A stretch of 64,000 nucleotides of DNA from Oceanicola sp. 502str15. Its GTDB lineage: Bacteria; Pseudomonadota; Alphaproteobacteria; Rhodobacterales; Rhodobacteraceae. Numbering within the stretch: the first letter of the stretch is position 1; each line of letters starts with the position of its first letter. The notes beneath the pieces are model-generated. The model did not search any database, was not told the DNA's origin, and saw only the letters and a program-made list of their open reading frames with translations. Of this stretch, positions 36,470-45,473 are shown one piece after another. The position numbers and the translations under genes were made by a program. The stretch spans positions 2,170,001-2,234,000 of the forward strand of contig NZ_WYDQ01000001.1 of NCBI RefSeq assembly GCF_024105635.1, read 5' to 3'.

Positions 36470-36865
36470 ATGGCGACGGTGCCTCTTCTGGCCGATGAGG
36501 AGCTGTCGCCGCGCGCCGCGGCGGTGTTTGCCGAGATCCGGGCGGCGCGGGGCACCGACTTCGTGAACAACTTCTGGCGGGCGCTCGCGCATGACGAGGA
36601 GGCGCTGGAGGAAACGTGGAACAAGCTCTCGGTCCTGATGGGGCCGGGGGCGCTCGATCCGCTGGTGAAGGAGATGATCTACGTGGCGGTTTCCACGGCC
36701 AACGGGTGTTCGTATTGCGTGCACAGCCACACGGCGGCGGCGCGGGCCAAGGGGATGAGCGGCGAGATGCACGCAGAGCTGGTCCGGGTGATCGGCGCTG
36801 CGATGATGACCAACGGGATGGTCACGGCGATGCAGGTGCCGGTGGATGAGGTGTTTGATGTTTGA
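36470..36865 (+). CDS. carboxymuconolactone decarboxylase / AhpD-family protein
   Basis: A 131-residue protein with the AhpD-type redox motif CSYCVHSH near residues 79-86 in the context VKEMIYVAVSTANG. Family members are thiol peroxidase partners or decarboxylases. Its ATG directly follows the cyclase stop codon (TGAATG), so the two are coupled. The substrate is unknown. Confidence 0.85.
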   Translation: MATVPLLADEELSPRAAAVFAEIRAARGTDFVNNFWRALAHDEEALEETWNKLSVLMGPGALDPLVKEMIYVAVSTANGCSYCVHSHTAAARAKGMSGEMHAELVRVIGAAMMTNGMVTAMQVPVDEVFDV

Positions 36866-36883
36866 GGGGCGCGCCAACGCGAG

Positions 36884-36971
36884 GTTCGCCCCCGGCCCGA
36901 GGGTGGGGGCGATTTCGCCCCCGCCCTGGGGGGCGGGTCGGGGGCGAACCGGGCCGCTGCGCGACCCGGTT
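36884..36971. repeat. composite palindromic element in the urease operon
   Basis: Arms at 36884-36899 and 36934-36949 (GTTCGCCCCCGGCCCG against its near-complement, one mismatch) enclose an inner hairpin GGGGGCGA/TCGCCCCC at 36905-36922. A second inverted repeat, AACCGGGCCGC and GCGACCCGGTT, spans 36947-36971. It separates the CMD gene from the GFA gene and could slow or process the ure transcript. Confidence 0.75.
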
Positions 36972-36991
36972 GAACCTGAGAAGGCTATTCC

Positions 36992-37477
36992 ATGCCGATG
37001 ACGCTCGAAGGCTCCTGCCGCTGCGGGGCCGTGCGGTTCTCGCTGATGAGCCACACGCCGGTGCCCTATCAGCTCTGCTACTGCACCATCTGCCGCAAGA
37101 CCGGCGGCGGGGGTGGCTATGCGATCAACCTTGGCGGGCTGGCGGAGACGCTGGAGGTGGAGGGCGAGACCTCGGTGTATCGCGCCGAGGTGGAGCGCGG
37201 CGGGGTCTGCGAGACCTCGACCGGGGAGCGGAACTTCTGCGGCTCCTGCGGCAGCGAGCTGTGGCTGTTTGATCCGACATGGCCCGAGCTGATCCACCCG
37301 ATGGCCAGCGCCATCGACACCCCCCTGCCCCCCGCCCCGCACCGGGTGCACCTGATGCTGGCCGACAAGCCGGGTTGGGTGCCGCTGGCGCCGGGGCCGC
37401 AGGACGAGACCTATGACGCCTATCCCGAGCTTTCGCTTGAGGATTGGCACAAGAAACACGGCCTCTGGGCCGCCTGA
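36992..37477 (+). CDS. GFA-family zinc protein
   Basis: A 161-residue protein of the glutathione-dependent formaldehyde-activating (GFA) family. Zinc ligands are visible in [10 protein letters not shown] (about 8-17), [11 protein letters not shown] (about 30-40) and CGSCGSEL (about 79-86). Many members have no proven activity with formaldehyde. It ends 11 bp before ureC and is probably in the same transcript. Confidence 0.88.
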   Translation: MPMTLEGSCRCGAVRFSLMSHTPVPYQLCYCTICRKTGGGGGYAINLGGLAETLEVEGETSVYRAEVERGGVCETSTGERNFCGSCGSELWLFDPTWPELIHPMASAIDTPLPPAPHRVHLMLADKPGWVPLAPGPQDETYDAYPELSLEDWHKKHGLWAA

Positions 37478-37488
37478 AGGAGACCGAC

Positions 37489-39198
37489 ATGGCCACCAGC
37501 ATCCCCCGTTCCGACTATGCCGCGATGTTCGGCCCGACCACCGGCGACAAGGTTCGGCTGGCGGATACCGACCTGATCATCGAGGTCGAGAAGGATTTCA
37601 CCACCTATGGCGAGGAGGTGAAGTTTGGCGGCGGCAAGGTGATACGCGACGGGATGGGGCAGGCGCAGACGACGCGGGCGCAGGGGGCTGTCGATACGGT
37701 CATCACCAACGCGCTCGTGCTGGATTACACGGGTATCTACAAGGCCGACATCGGGCTGAAGGACGGGCGGATCGCCGCCATCGGCAAGGCGGGGAACCCG
37801 GACACGCAGCCGGGGGTGGATATCATCGTGGGGCCCGGGACGGAGGCGATTGCGGGGGAGGGCAAGATCCTGACGGCGGGCGGGTTTGACAGCCATATCC
37901 ACTTCATCTGTCCGCAGCAGATCGAGGATGCGCTGCACTCCGGGCTGACGACGATGCTCGGCGGCGGCACCGGGCCGGCGCACGGGACGCTGGCGACGAC
38001 CTGCACGCCGGGGCCCTGGCATATCGGGCGGATGTTGCAGGCGCTGGACGGGGTGCCGATGAACATCGGGCTGGCGGGCAAGGGCAATGCCTCGCTGCCC
38101 GGCGCGCTGGTGGAGATGGTGAACGGCGGGGCCTGTGCGCTGAAACTGCACGAGGATTGGGGCACGACGCCGGGGGCGATCGACTGCTGCCTGAGCGTGG
38201 CCGACGACATGGACGTGCAGGTGATGATCCACACCGACACGCTCAATGAGAGCGGGTTTGTCGAAAATACCGTGGCGGCGATCAAGGGGCGCACGATCCA
38301 TGCGTTCCATACCGAGGGCGCGGGCGGGGGCCATGCGCCGGATATCATCAAGGTGTGTGGCGAGGAGAATGTGCTGCCGTCGTCGACCAACCCGACGCGG
38401 CCGTTCACGGTGAACACGCTGGAGGAGCATCTCGACATGCTGATGGTGTGCCACCACCTCGACAAGTCGATCCCGGAGGATGTGGCCTTTGCCGAGAGCC
38501 GCATTCGGCGCGAGACGATTGCGGCGGAGGATATCCTGCACGACATGGGGGCGTTTTCGATCATCGCTTCGGACTCGCAGGCCATGGGGCGGGTGGGCGA
38601 GGTGCTGATCCGCACCTGGCAGACCGCCGACAAGATGAAGAAGCAGCGCGGGCGGCTGGCGGAGGAGACCGGGGAGAACGACAATTTCCGGGTGCGGCGC
38701 TACGTGGCGAAATACACGATCAACCCGGCGATTGCCCATGGGATGAGCCATGAGATCGGCTCGATCGAGGTGGGCAAGCGGGCGGATCTGGTGCTGTGGT
38801 CACCGGCGTTCTTTGGCGTGAAGCCGGAGATGGTGCTGCTGGGCGGGTCGATTGCAGTGGCGCAGATGGGCGATCCGAATGCCTCGATTCCGACGCCGCA
38901 GCCGGTGTATTCGCGGCCGATGTTTGCCAGCATGGGCCGGGCGGTGGAACGCTCGGCGGCGCTGTTTGTGAGCGAGGCTGCTGTCGCGGGTGGCTTGCGC
39001 GGGCAGCTCGGGCTGGCGAAGGATCTGCTGGCGGTGAAGGGGACGCGGGGGATCGGGAAGTCGTCGTTGAAGCTGAACGATGCGCGGCCGAAGATCGAGG
39101 TGCACCCGGAGACCTACGAGGTGCGCGCCGATGGCGAGCTGCTGACCTGCGAGCCGGCGGAAAGCCTGCCGATGGCGCAGCGGTATTTCATGTTCTGA
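37489..39198 (+). CDS. ureC: urease subunit alpha (catalytic)
   Basis: A 569-residue catalytic subunit with a dinickel centre. Visible active-site blocks are [14 protein letters not shown] (first His pair), [13 protein letters not shown] (carbamylated Lys), [15 protein letters not shown] and [15 protein letters not shown] (His ligands), the flap MVCHHL with its Cys, and [13 protein letters not shown] (Asp ligand). It hydrolyses urea to ammonia and carbamate. The ATG at 37489 follows AAGGAGA. Its 3' end faces a minus-strand gene across repeats of family B. Confidence 0.98.
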   Translation: MATSIPRSDYAAMFGPTTGDKVRLADTDLIIEVEKDFTTYGEEVKFGGGKVIRDGMGQAQTTRAQGAVDTVITNALVLDYTGIYKADIGLKDGRIAAIGKAGNPDTQPGVDIIVGPGTEAIAGEGKILTAGGFDSHIHFICPQQIEDALHSGLTTMLGGGTGPAHGTLATTCTPGPWHIGRMLQALDGVPMNIGLAGKGNASLPGALVEMVNGGACALKLHEDWGTTPGAIDCCLSVADDMDVQVMIHTDTLNESGFVENTVAAIKGRTIHAFHTEGAGGGHAPDIIKVCGEENVLPSSTNPTRPFTVNTLEEHLDMLMVCHHLDKSIPEDVAFAESRIRRETIAAEDILHDMGAFSIIASDSQAMGRVGEVLIRTWQTADKMKKQRGRLAEETGENDNFRVRRYVAKYTINPAIAHGMSHEIGSIEVGKRADLVLWSPAFFGVKPEMVLLGGSIAVAQMGDPNASIPTPQPVYSRPMFASMGRAVERSAALFVSEAAVAGGLRGQLGLAKDLLAVKGTRGIGKSSLKLNDARPKIEVHPETYEVRADGELLTCEPAESLPMAQRYFMF

Positions 39199-39204
39199 TC
39201 CGGG

Positions 39205-39396
39205 GGGTGGGTTTTACCCACCCTACAAGGGTTTCGATGGGTGTGGCGGGCTGTGAGGTGGGGGAGCCCACCTGTCGGCGCGGGCAAGGGTGCCGCGCGG
39301 GTTTTGGCGGGTTTTGGTCGGGACGCGTGGTGGGTTTCACCCACCCTACGGGTGCCGCCACGGTCGGGAGAGCCTGTAGGGTGGGTGGAACCCACC
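39205..39396. repeat. three copies of palindromic repeat B (convergent junction)
   Basis: Copies at 39205-39226, 39329-39350 and, inverted, 39376-39396 share the form GGTGGGTTTCACCCACC followed by CTACG. The last is oriented GTAGGGTGGGTGGAACCCACC-like on the plus strand. They fill the 203-bp space between the convergent ureC and the following minus-strand gene. Confidence 0.88.
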
Positions 39397-39401
39397 TGCC
39401 G

Positions 39402-39749
39402 CTATCCGAAACGTTCGATCACTTCGAAATCGTCATCTTCCTCGCCCTCCTCCTCGGGGGCGGTGGGGCGGGTGATGACGGTGGTGCTTGGGGCGGAGAG
39501 GTAGAAGGCCGGATCGTCGCGGATGTAGGCGGGCAGGCGGGAGGGGTCGAGGCGGGTGCGGGTGGCGTGGTGCAGCGACACGGTGAAGGCGTCGCCCCGG
39601 ACCGGGCCGATGGGGCGGGCGGCGATCAGGGCCCGGCAGAGGGCGGCCTCGCAGGTTTTGAGCGCGGCCATCTGGGCGCGGATGGCGCCGAGCGCGTCGG
39701 CGAGGGCCGTGGGGGCGGGGCGGGGCGGGAATGATTCGTGGCGGCTCAT
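39402..39749 (-). CDS. hypothetical protein with acidic C-terminus
   Basis: A 115-residue protein I do not recognise. The middle section (about 20-75) has ALADALGAIRAQMAALKTCE and a DAFTVSLHHATRTRLDPSRL pattern, and the last 20 residues are very acidic (EEEGEEDDD). There is no signal or membrane segment. The ATG at 39749 was chosen because upstream codons are compositionally odd. It interrupts the urease operon on the opposite strand. Confidence 0.55.
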   Translation of the reverse strand: MSRHESFPPRPAPTALADALGAIRAQMAALKTCEAALCRALIAARPIGPVRGDAFTVSLHHATRTRLDPSRLPAYIRDDPAFYLSAPSTTVITRPTAPEEEGEEDDDFEVIERFG

Positions 39750-39926
39750 GGGGCGATGCTGGGGGATGGCGGTTAACGGGGCGTTAGCGGCGGCGCGGCG
39801 CGCGCGCCGGAGCTTGCTCTGGCGGCATGGCTGCCCTGCGTGCCGGGCCCTTCCGCCCTGCCCGGCCCGTGCTAGGCTGTGGACATGGGAGGAAACCCTG
39901 CAACCCGAACGACAAGGTTTCCGCAT

Positions 39927-40151
39927 ATGGCACTTCTCAACACCGACGCCCCGTTTTCACCCTCGCTGCGCGCCCGGCTCGACACGTTCTTTGCCGGTAT
40001 CGGCATGGGCCTGAACGCCTACATGGAAAGCCGCTCGCGGATGCATGAGATCAACCGGCTGAACGCGCTGTCGGACGCGGCGCTGAAGTCGATGGGGCTG
40101 AAGCGCGAGGATATTCCGCGCCATGTGTTCCGCGACCTGTTCTATCTCTGA
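39927..40151 (+). CDS. DUF1127 small protein
   Basis: A 74-residue protein ending in the DUF1127 pattern INRLNALSDAALKSMGLKRE, then DIPRHVFRDLF. Small DUF1127 proteins of alphaproteobacteria are basic and stress-linked, and some bind RNA. The ATG at 39927 gives a typical start MALLNTDAPF. It lies between ureC and the secreted paralogue pair and is unlikely to be a urease factor. Confidence 0.8.
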   Translation: MALLNTDAPFSPSLRARLDTFFAGIGMGLNAYMESRSRMHEINRLNALSDAALKSMGLKREDIPRHVFRDLFYL

Positions 40152-40245
40152 GCGGGCGCGACAGGGGGCGGGCGCCGGGCGGCCTGGCCCTTCCATCACC
40201 CGAGAAACCCGGTAGGCTCTGGCCAGTGTCTGCCGGGAGAATGAC

Positions 40246-40836
40246 GTGCACCGCCTGATCTGCCAGAGCCTGATCGCCGCCGCCGCGCTGGCCGCCCCCG
40301 CCCTCGCCCTTGCGGCCTGTCCCACGGCGGCCGACCTGGAGGGCGGGCTGCGGCTGGGGCTTGCCACCGGCGAGACCGAGACCGTGACGCGCGCAGAGGC
40401 GGGCATGACGGTGTCGACCATCGGGGCGGAGGGGTTTGCGACCCGGATCAGGCTGGCGCAGGGGATCTATCCGCTGGAGGTGGTGCAGCTGGAAAACGGC
40501 GCGCCCTCGCAGCCGCCGACCACCTATGACTACGGCCAGAGCCCCCTGCCCGCCCCTGCCCCGGGGCTCGAAGCCTCGCTGGAGGTGGCGCTGAGCGACG
40601 GTGCGGGGCGCAGCCAGCGGCATGATTACAGCTTTGGCAGCCCGGTGACATGGACCTACGGCGCCTGCGCCTACGAGGTGATCCCGGTGACGACGCGGCA
40701 TTTCAGCGGGGGCGAGGAGACCAGCCGCGAGGTGCTGCATTACCTGCCGGAGTTCGGGCATGCCTACCTTGCGAGCTACGCGGAGGGGGAGACCCTCGAT
40801 GTCTATACCTATGTCAGCGTCGAGGCGGTGAGATGA
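40246..40836 (+). CDS. secreted protein of unknown function, paralogue 1
   Basis: A 196-residue exported protein, unrecognised. A signal peptide ends near residue 24 (ALALAAC). Features shared with its neighbour are the mature start ACPTAADLEGGLRL, a GETETVTRAE segment, YGACAYEVIP near 147 and a C-terminal YLPEFGHAYLASY with VYTYVSVE. Two conserved cysteines probably form a disulfide. It starts at GTG behind GGGAGA and overlaps the next gene by 4 bp. Confidence 0.75.
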   Translation: MHRLICQSLIAAAALAAPALALAACPTAADLEGGLRLGLATGETETVTRAEAGMTVSTIGAEGFATRIRLAQGIYPLEVVQLENGAPSQPPTTYDYGQSPLPAPAPGLEASLEVALSDGAGRSQRHDYSFGSPVTWTYGACAYEVIPVTTRHFSGGEETSREVLHYLPEFGHAYLASYAEGETLDVYTYVSVEAVR

Positions 40837-41429
40837 TCCGGGGCGGGCTGGCGGTTGCGGCGGTCTGCGCGGCACAGGGGGCGGGGGCGGCCTGCCCGGT
40901 GCCGGGAGACCTCGCGCGGGGCATTCGGCTGGTGCTGACGTCCGGCGACACCGAGGTGTTCCGCGCGCGCAGCGAGGTGCTGGTGGAGAGCCTTCTGGAT
41001 TTCGCGAATGAGGGCGGGGATACGCGGTTTCTCTACGCGCGCGGGGTTTACCTGCTGGAGTCGGCGGAGGTGAAGGACGGCGTGCCGGTGCCCGACACCC
41101 GCGCCACCTTTGCCCTGCCGATGCGCCCCGAGCAGACCCCGGAGCCGCTTCCCGGCCATGGCTGGGGCGTGGAGATGGTGGCGAATTACGGCGACGGGCC
41201 GGTGAGGGAGATGCTGGGCGTGCGCTATGGCACGCCGGGCGAGGTGGAGATTGGCGGCTGCACGCTCGCCGTGCTGCCGATGGAGCAGCGGATCTATGAG
41301 GACGGCGAGCTGGTGGCGCGGGAGGAGCGGCATTTTCTGCCCGGGCTGGGCTTCAGCTATCCGCTGGCCTGGCATGAGGAAGACAGGGTGGACAGATACA
41401 GCTACGTGACGATCGAGGTGATGGAATGA
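40833..41429 (+). CDS. secreted protein of unknown function, paralogue 2
   Basis: A 198-residue exported protein clearly related to the preceding gene: ACPVPGDLARGIRLVLTSGD at the mature start, EIGGCTLAVLP with the second conserved Cys, RHFLPGLGFSYPLAW and RYSYVTIEV at the end. A signal peptide ends near residue 20. Its ATG overlaps the stop of paralogue 1, and its own stop overlaps the ureE start, so the pair is translated as part of the ureEFG section of the urease operon. Confidence 0.75.
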   Translation: MIRGGLAVAAVCAAQGAGAACPVPGDLARGIRLVLTSGDTEVFRARSEVLVESLLDFANEGGDTRFLYARGVYLLESAEVKDGVPVPDTRATFALPMRPEQTPEPLPGHGWGVEMVANYGDGPVREMLGVRYGTPGEVEIGGCTLAVLPMEQRIYEDGELVAREERHFLPGLGFSYPLAWHEEDRVDRYSYVTIEVME

Positions 41430-42025
41430 GCGGGACGGCGACGGGTTTGGAGACGGCGCAGGAGGTGGCACGGGGCGGCGGCGCAGGGGCGGCGGACCGG
41501 GTGCGGCTGAGCTACGAGGACAGGTTTTTGCGCCGCAAGGTCCTGGTGACGGAGGCCGGGGCGCGGGTGCTGGTGGACCTGCCGCGCACCACCTCGCTGG
41601 ACGCGGGCGATGCGCTGGTGCTGGCGGGCGGCGGACATGTGGCGGTGGAGGCGGCGCAGGAGCCGCTGCTGGAGGTGCGCGGGGCGGCGGAGGCCGGGGC
41701 CTCGCTGGTGCGGCTGGCCTGGCACATCGGCAACCGGCACACCCCCTGCCAGGTCGAGCCGGAGCGGCTGCTGATCCAGCGCGATCACGTGATGGCGGAC
41801 ATGCTGGCGCGGCTCGGGGCCGTGGTGGCCGAGGTGGAGGAGCCCTTCACGCCGGAAGGCGGGGCCTATGGCGAAGGGCGGACCCATGGGCACGACCATG
41901 GGGCGCAGCACGGGCCGGAGGGGCATGGGCATACTCATGGGCATGATCACGGGCACTCTCATGGGCACGATCATGGAGATGGGCATGATCATGGCCACGG
42001 CCACGAGCATACGCATGAGCACTGA
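41426..42025 (+). CDS. ureE: urease accessory nickel chaperone UreE with long His tail
   Basis: A 199-residue nickel-binding chaperone. The UreE core has LPRTTSLDAGDAL and LAWHIGNRHTPCQVE, followed by the conserved HVMADMLARLGA. The C-terminal 46 or so residues hold about 20 histidines in HGHDHG-type repeats, which bind additional nickel and may act as a store. It overlaps the preceding secreted paralogue by 4 bp and ureF by 11 bp. Confidence 0.95.
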   Translation: MSGTATGLETAQEVARGGGAGAADRVRLSYEDRFLRRKVLVTEAGARVLVDLPRTTSLDAGDALVLAGGGHVAVEAAQEPLLEVRGAAEAGASLVRLAWHIGNRHTPCQVEPERLLIQRDHVMADMLARLGAVVAEVEEPFTPEGGAYGEGRTHGHDHGAQHGPEGHGHTHGHDHGHSHGHDHGDGHDHGHGHEHTHEH

Positions 42026-42668
42026 GCGCACCACGGCGGCGGTTCTGCGGCTGGCTCAGTGGTTTTCGCCCGGCTTTCCGGTCGGGGCCTTTGCCTGGTC
42101 GCACGGGCTGGAGTCCGCGCTGGCGGAGGGGCGGGTGGCGCGGGGGAGCGTGGAGGCCTGGCTGGAGGGGATTCTGGAACAGGGCGCCGGGCGGGCTGAT
42201 GCGGCGCTGCTGGCGGCGGCCCATGGGGCCGATGGGGCCGCGCTGGCCGAGGTTGACGCATTGGCCCGCGCGCTGGCGCCTTCGGCGGAACGGCTGGCGG
42301 AGACGCTGGAACAGGGGACGGCCTTTGCCGCCACCGTCTCGGCGCTCTGGCCCGAGCGCACGGTGGAGGCGGCCCCCTACCCCGTGGCCGTGGGCCGGGC
42401 GGCGGGGCTGCACGGGCTGCCGCTGGAGTTGACGGCGGTGATGTATTTGCAGGCCCTGATCGGCAACCTCTGCGCCGTGGCCACCCGCGCCGTGCCGCTG
42501 GGCCAGACCGAGGCGCAGGCCATGCTGGCGCGGCTGACGCACCGCTGCGAGGCGGTGGCGCGGGAGGCGATTGCGGGCGGGCTGGAGGGGCTTGGCACCG
42601 CGAGCTTTGCCGCCGATGTGGCGGCGATGCGCCATGAGGCGCTTTATAGCCGGGTGTTTCGGAGTTGA
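42015..42668 (+). CDS. ureF: urease accessory protein UreF
   Basis: A 217-residue helical protein that binds UreD-urease and gates UreG GTP hydrolysis. The family N-terminus LRLAQWFSPGFPVGAFAWSHGLE and a C-terminal HEALYSRVFRS are present (the former spans two short motifs, QWFSPGFPVGAF and SHGLE). The ATG at 42015 lies within the His-tail codons of ureE. It is followed by palindromic repeats and then a DUF3995 gene before ureG. Confidence 0.94.
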   Translation: MSTERTTAAVLRLAQWFSPGFPVGAFAWSHGLESALAEGRVARGSVEAWLEGILEQGAGRADAALLAAAHGADGAALAEVDALARALAPSAERLAETLEQGTAFAATVSALWPERTVEAAPYPVAVGRAAGLHGLPLELTAVMYLQALIGNLCAVATRAVPLGQTEAQAMLARLTHRCEAVAREAIAGGLEGLGTASFAADVAAMRHEALYSRVFRS

Positions 42669-42678
42669 GCTGACGGAT

Positions 42679-42784
42679 GGCGGGACAAGTCCCGCCCTAC
42701 GCGGTGCGGCGGCCGTGGGGATTGGGCTTTGGGCAACGGGCGGGCCTCGGGCGTTTCGAGTGGCGGGACAAGTCCCGCCCTACG
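42679..42784. repeat. two copies of palindromic repeat A after ureF
   Basis: Copies at 42679-42701 and 42762-42784 are identical in the core GGCGGGACAAGTCCCGCC plus CTACG. Unlike the other clusters they lie between codirectional genes (ureF and the DUF3995 gene), so they interrupt the urease operon rather than separating convergent ends. Confidence 0.88.
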
Positions 42785-42846
42785 GGGGGTGGGGCCGGGT
42801 TTGGGAAGATGGCCTCTGCTGGCGGCGTTGGTGGCACCTGCGGGAT

Positions 42847-42869
42847 GAGATATTTGCAGCAAGAAAATG
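42847..42869 (+). repeat. short repeat C, copy 1
   Basis: A 23-bp sequence containing ATATTTGCAGCAAGAAAATG recurs exactly at 46066-46088. It is AT-rich against a GC-rich background and is found 63 bp upstream of the DUF3995 start codon. Confidence 0.8.
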
Positions 42870-42931
42870 GGCGCAGGCTGTGCCCCCGGGCGATCTTGCG
42901 CCTGCGGGTGGGCCATGGGAATGATGGGACG

Positions 42932-43345
42932 ATGACTGGGCTTTCGCTTGTTCTTTCTGCCGTTCTGATCGTGCTGGCCGCGCTGCATCTGATGTGGGCG
43001 CTTGGATGGTGGTTTCCGCTGTCCGACGAGCGGGCGCTGGCGCGCTCGGTTGTCGGGGCGCGCGGGATCGAGGCGATGCCGGGGGCCGGCGTGACCTCGC
43101 TTGTGGTGGTGGCGCTGCTTTTTGCCGCCGCCTGGCCCTGGATGGCGGCGAGCTGGCCGGTGACCCTGGGGCTGGCCGGGCTGGCGGGCGTGTTCCTGCT
43201 GCGCGGGGCGGTGGCCTATGCGCCGGGCTGGCGGCGGCGGTTGCCGGAGGAGCCCTTTGCCACGCTGGATCGCAGGGCCTTCGGGCCGCTCTGCCTTGCG
43301 CTTGGCGCGGGCTTTCTCATTTTGACATACGGAGCTTTGACATGA
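42932..43345 (+). CDS. DUF3995 membrane protein coupled to ureG
   Basis: A 137-residue inner-membrane protein with about four hydrophobic helices (starting [20 protein letters not shown]) and a [15 protein letters not shown] segment typical of DUF3995. Its TGA overlaps the ureG ATG (ATGA), and so its translation feeds directly into ureG. Whether it belongs to urease biogenesis, for example as a membrane nickel factor, is unknown. Confidence 0.75.
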   Translation: MTGLSLVLSAVLIVLAALHLMWALGWWFPLSDERALARSVVGARGIEAMPGAGVTSLVVVALLFAAAWPWMAASWPVTLGLAGLAGVFLLRGAVAYAPGWRRRLPEEPFATLDRRAFGPLCLALGAGFLILTYGALT

Positions 43346-43971
43346 CGCGGATGAACGGACCCTTGCGGATTGGCATTGGCGGCCCTGTGGGCGCGGGCAA
43401 GACGACGCTGACCGGGGCGCTGGCGAAGGCGCTGAGCCCGCATCATTCGGTCGGGGTGATCACCAATGACATCTACACCCGCGAGGATGCCGAGGCGCTG
43501 GTGCGCGCGCAGATCCTGCCCGCCGACCGGATCATCGGGGTGGAGACCGGGGGGTGTCCGCATACGGCGATCCGCGAGGATGCCTCGATCAACCTTGCGG
43601 CCGTGGCCGAGATGCGCCGCCGTCATCCGGAGGTGGAGGTGGTGCTGATCGAGAGCGGGGGCGACAACCTTTCGGCCACCTTCTCGCCGGAGCTGGCGGA
43701 TCTGACGATCTATGTGATCGACGTGGCGGCGGGCGAGGAGATTCCGCGCAAGGGGGGGCCGGCGATCACCAAGTCGGACATTCTGGTGATCAACAAGACC
43801 GACCTTGCCCCCCATGTCGGCGCCTCGCTGGAGGTGATGGAGCGGGATGCAACGCGGATGCGGGCGGGGCGGCCGTTTTACTTTTGCGCGATGCGCCATG
43901 GCGAAGGGGTCGCGGCGGTGATTGCCGAGATCCGGGCGATGAGCGGGCTGGGTGAGGTGGCGGCGGAATGA
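43342..43971 (+). CDS. ureG: urease accessory GTPase UreG
   Basis: A 209-residue SIMIBI-class GTPase that delivers nickel to urease. The P-loop [11 protein letters not shown] lies near residues 13-23, the metal site in [17 protein letters not shown] near 69-85, [19 protein letters not shown] near 99-117, and the NKTD guanine motif near 153. The ATG overlaps the preceding DUF3995 gene, and its stop overlaps matB. Confidence 0.97.
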   Translation: MTRMNGPLRIGIGGPVGAGKTTLTGALAKALSPHHSVGVITNDIYTREDAEALVRAQILPADRIIGVETGGCPHTAIREDASINLAAVAEMRRRHPEVEVVLIESGGDNLSATFSPELADLTIYVIDVAAGEEIPRKGGPAITKSDILVINKTDLAPHVGASLEVMERDATRMRAGRPFYFCAMRHGEGVAAVIAEIRAMSGLGEVAAE

Positions 43972-45473
43972 ACCCTCTCTATGACGCGCTGATTGCGCCC
44001 TGTGCGGGGCGCGAGGGCGGGTTTCTGCTGCGGGCGGACGGCTCGGTTTTGCTTGGCTATGGCGAGTTTGCCGAGACGGTGGGGCGCTATGCCAATGCGC
44101 TGGTGGACCTTGGGCTGGAGCCGGGCGACCGGGTGGCGATGCAGCTTGAGAAGTGCCCGGAGATGCTGGCGCTGGTGGGCGGCTGCATTGCCGCCGGGCT
44201 GGTGTTTCTGCCGCTGAACACGGGCTACCCGGCGGCGGAGCTTGAGTATTTTGTCGAGAACTCGGGGGCGCGGCTGTTTCTTTGCGATCCGGGCAAGCGG
44301 GAGGCGCTGGGCTCGCTGGAGCGGTTTGCCCGCATCGAGACCCTCGGGCCCGGGGCGGCCGGGAGCTTTGCGGCGCGGACGGCGGAGGCCTCGGCGGAAT
44401 TTGCGCCGGTGGCGCGGGGCGAGGATGACCTTGCGGCCTTTCTCTACACCTCGGGGACCACGGGGCGCTCGAAGGGGGCGATGATCTCGCACCGGAACCT
44501 GCTGAGCAATGCGCGGGTGCTGGTGGAGGCTTGGGGGTTCACGGCGGGCGATGTGCTGATTCATGCGCTGCCGATCTTTCACACCCATGGGCTGTTCGTG
44601 GCGACCAACGTGGCGCTGCTGGCCGGTGCGCCGCTGATCTGGCTGGAGAAGTTCGACGTGGATCAGGTGCTTGCGGCGCTGCCGCGGGCGACGACGATGA
44701 TGGGGGTGCCGACGTTTTATACCCGGCTGCTGGAGGATGCGCGGTTTGACGCGGCACTGGCGGTGCATATGCGGCTGTTCATCTCCGGCTCGGCGCCGAT
44801 GCTGGAGGAGACGCACCGGCAGTTCGAGGCGCGCACGGGGCAGCGCATTCTGGAGCGCTACGGGATGACCGAGACCAACATGCTGACCTCGAACCCCTAC
44901 GACGGCGAGAGGGTGGCGGGCACCGTTGGCCCGCCCCTGCCCGGCGTGGAGCTGAAGATCTGCGACCCCGAGAGCGGCGCCGAGCTGGCGCAGGGCGAGG
45001 TTGGGATGATCGAGGTGCGCGGGGAGAACGTGTTTGGCGGCTATTGGCAGATGCCGGAGAAGACCGCGGCGGAGCTGCGCGCCGACGGGTTCTTCATCAC
45101 CGGGGATCTCGGGGTGATGGATGAGAAGGGCTATGTGAGCATCGTCGGGCGCGGAAAAGACCTTATCATTTCGGGCGGTTACAACATCTACCCCAAGGAG
45201 GTAGAGGCGGTGATCGACGATCTGCCCGGCGTGCTGGAAAGCGCGGTTGTGGGCGCGCCGCATGGTGACTTCGGCGAGAGCCCGGTGGCGGTGATCGTGG
45301 CGGAGCCGGGGGCCTCGGTGGATCTGGACGCGGTGCGCGCTGCGCTGGGAGAGGCGCTGGCGCGGTTCAAGCATCCGCGGCATTTCGAGCTGGTGGAGGC
45401 GCTGCCGCGCAACACCATGGGCAAGGTGCAGAAGGCGGCGCTGCGGGAAAGATTTGCGGGGGTGTTCGGGTGA
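43968..45473 (+). CDS. matB: malonyl-CoA synthetase (malonate--CoA ligase)
   Basis: A 501-residue acyl-adenylate-forming enzyme that makes malonyl-CoA from malonate, ATP and CoA. The AMP-binding core [25 protein letters not shown], and the C-terminal [20 protein letters not shown] and [10 protein letters not shown] are present, with the malonate-specific [17 protein letters not shown] context of MatB. Its ATG overlaps the ureG stop by 4 bp, so it is translated with the urease operon despite an unrelated role. Confidence 0.88.
   Translation: MNPLYDALIAPCAGREGGFLLRADGSVLLGYGEFAETVGRYANALVDLGLEPGDRVAMQLEKCPEMLALVGGCIAAGLVFLPLNTGYPAAELEYFVENSGARLFLCDPGKREALGSLERFARIETLGPGAAGSFAARTAEASAEFAPVARGEDDLAAFLYTSGTTGRSKGAMISHRNLLSNARVLVEAWGFTAGDVLIHALPIFHTHGLFVATNVALLAGAPLIWLEKFDVDQVLAALPRATTMMGVPTFYTRLLEDARFDAALAVHMRLFISGSAPMLEETHRQFEARTGQRILERYGMTETNMLTSNPYDGERVAGTVGPPLPGVELKICDPESGAELAQGEVGMIEVRGENVFGGYWQMPEKTAAELRADGFFITGDLGVMDEKGYVSIVGRGKDLIISGGYNIYPKEVEAVIDDLPGVLESAVVGAPHGDFGESPVAVIVAEPGASVDLDAVRAALGEALARFKHPRHFELVEALPRNTMGKVQKAALRERFAGVFG

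Noticed and set aside
41880..42025. DNA tandem repeat in ureE
   Set aside because: The repeating GGGCAYGAYCAC pattern is explained by the coding of a His-Gly-rich metal-binding tail.
42677..42931. N-terminal extension of the DUF3995 gene
   Set aside because: The extension is made of repeat-A palindromes and intergenic sequence translated by chance.
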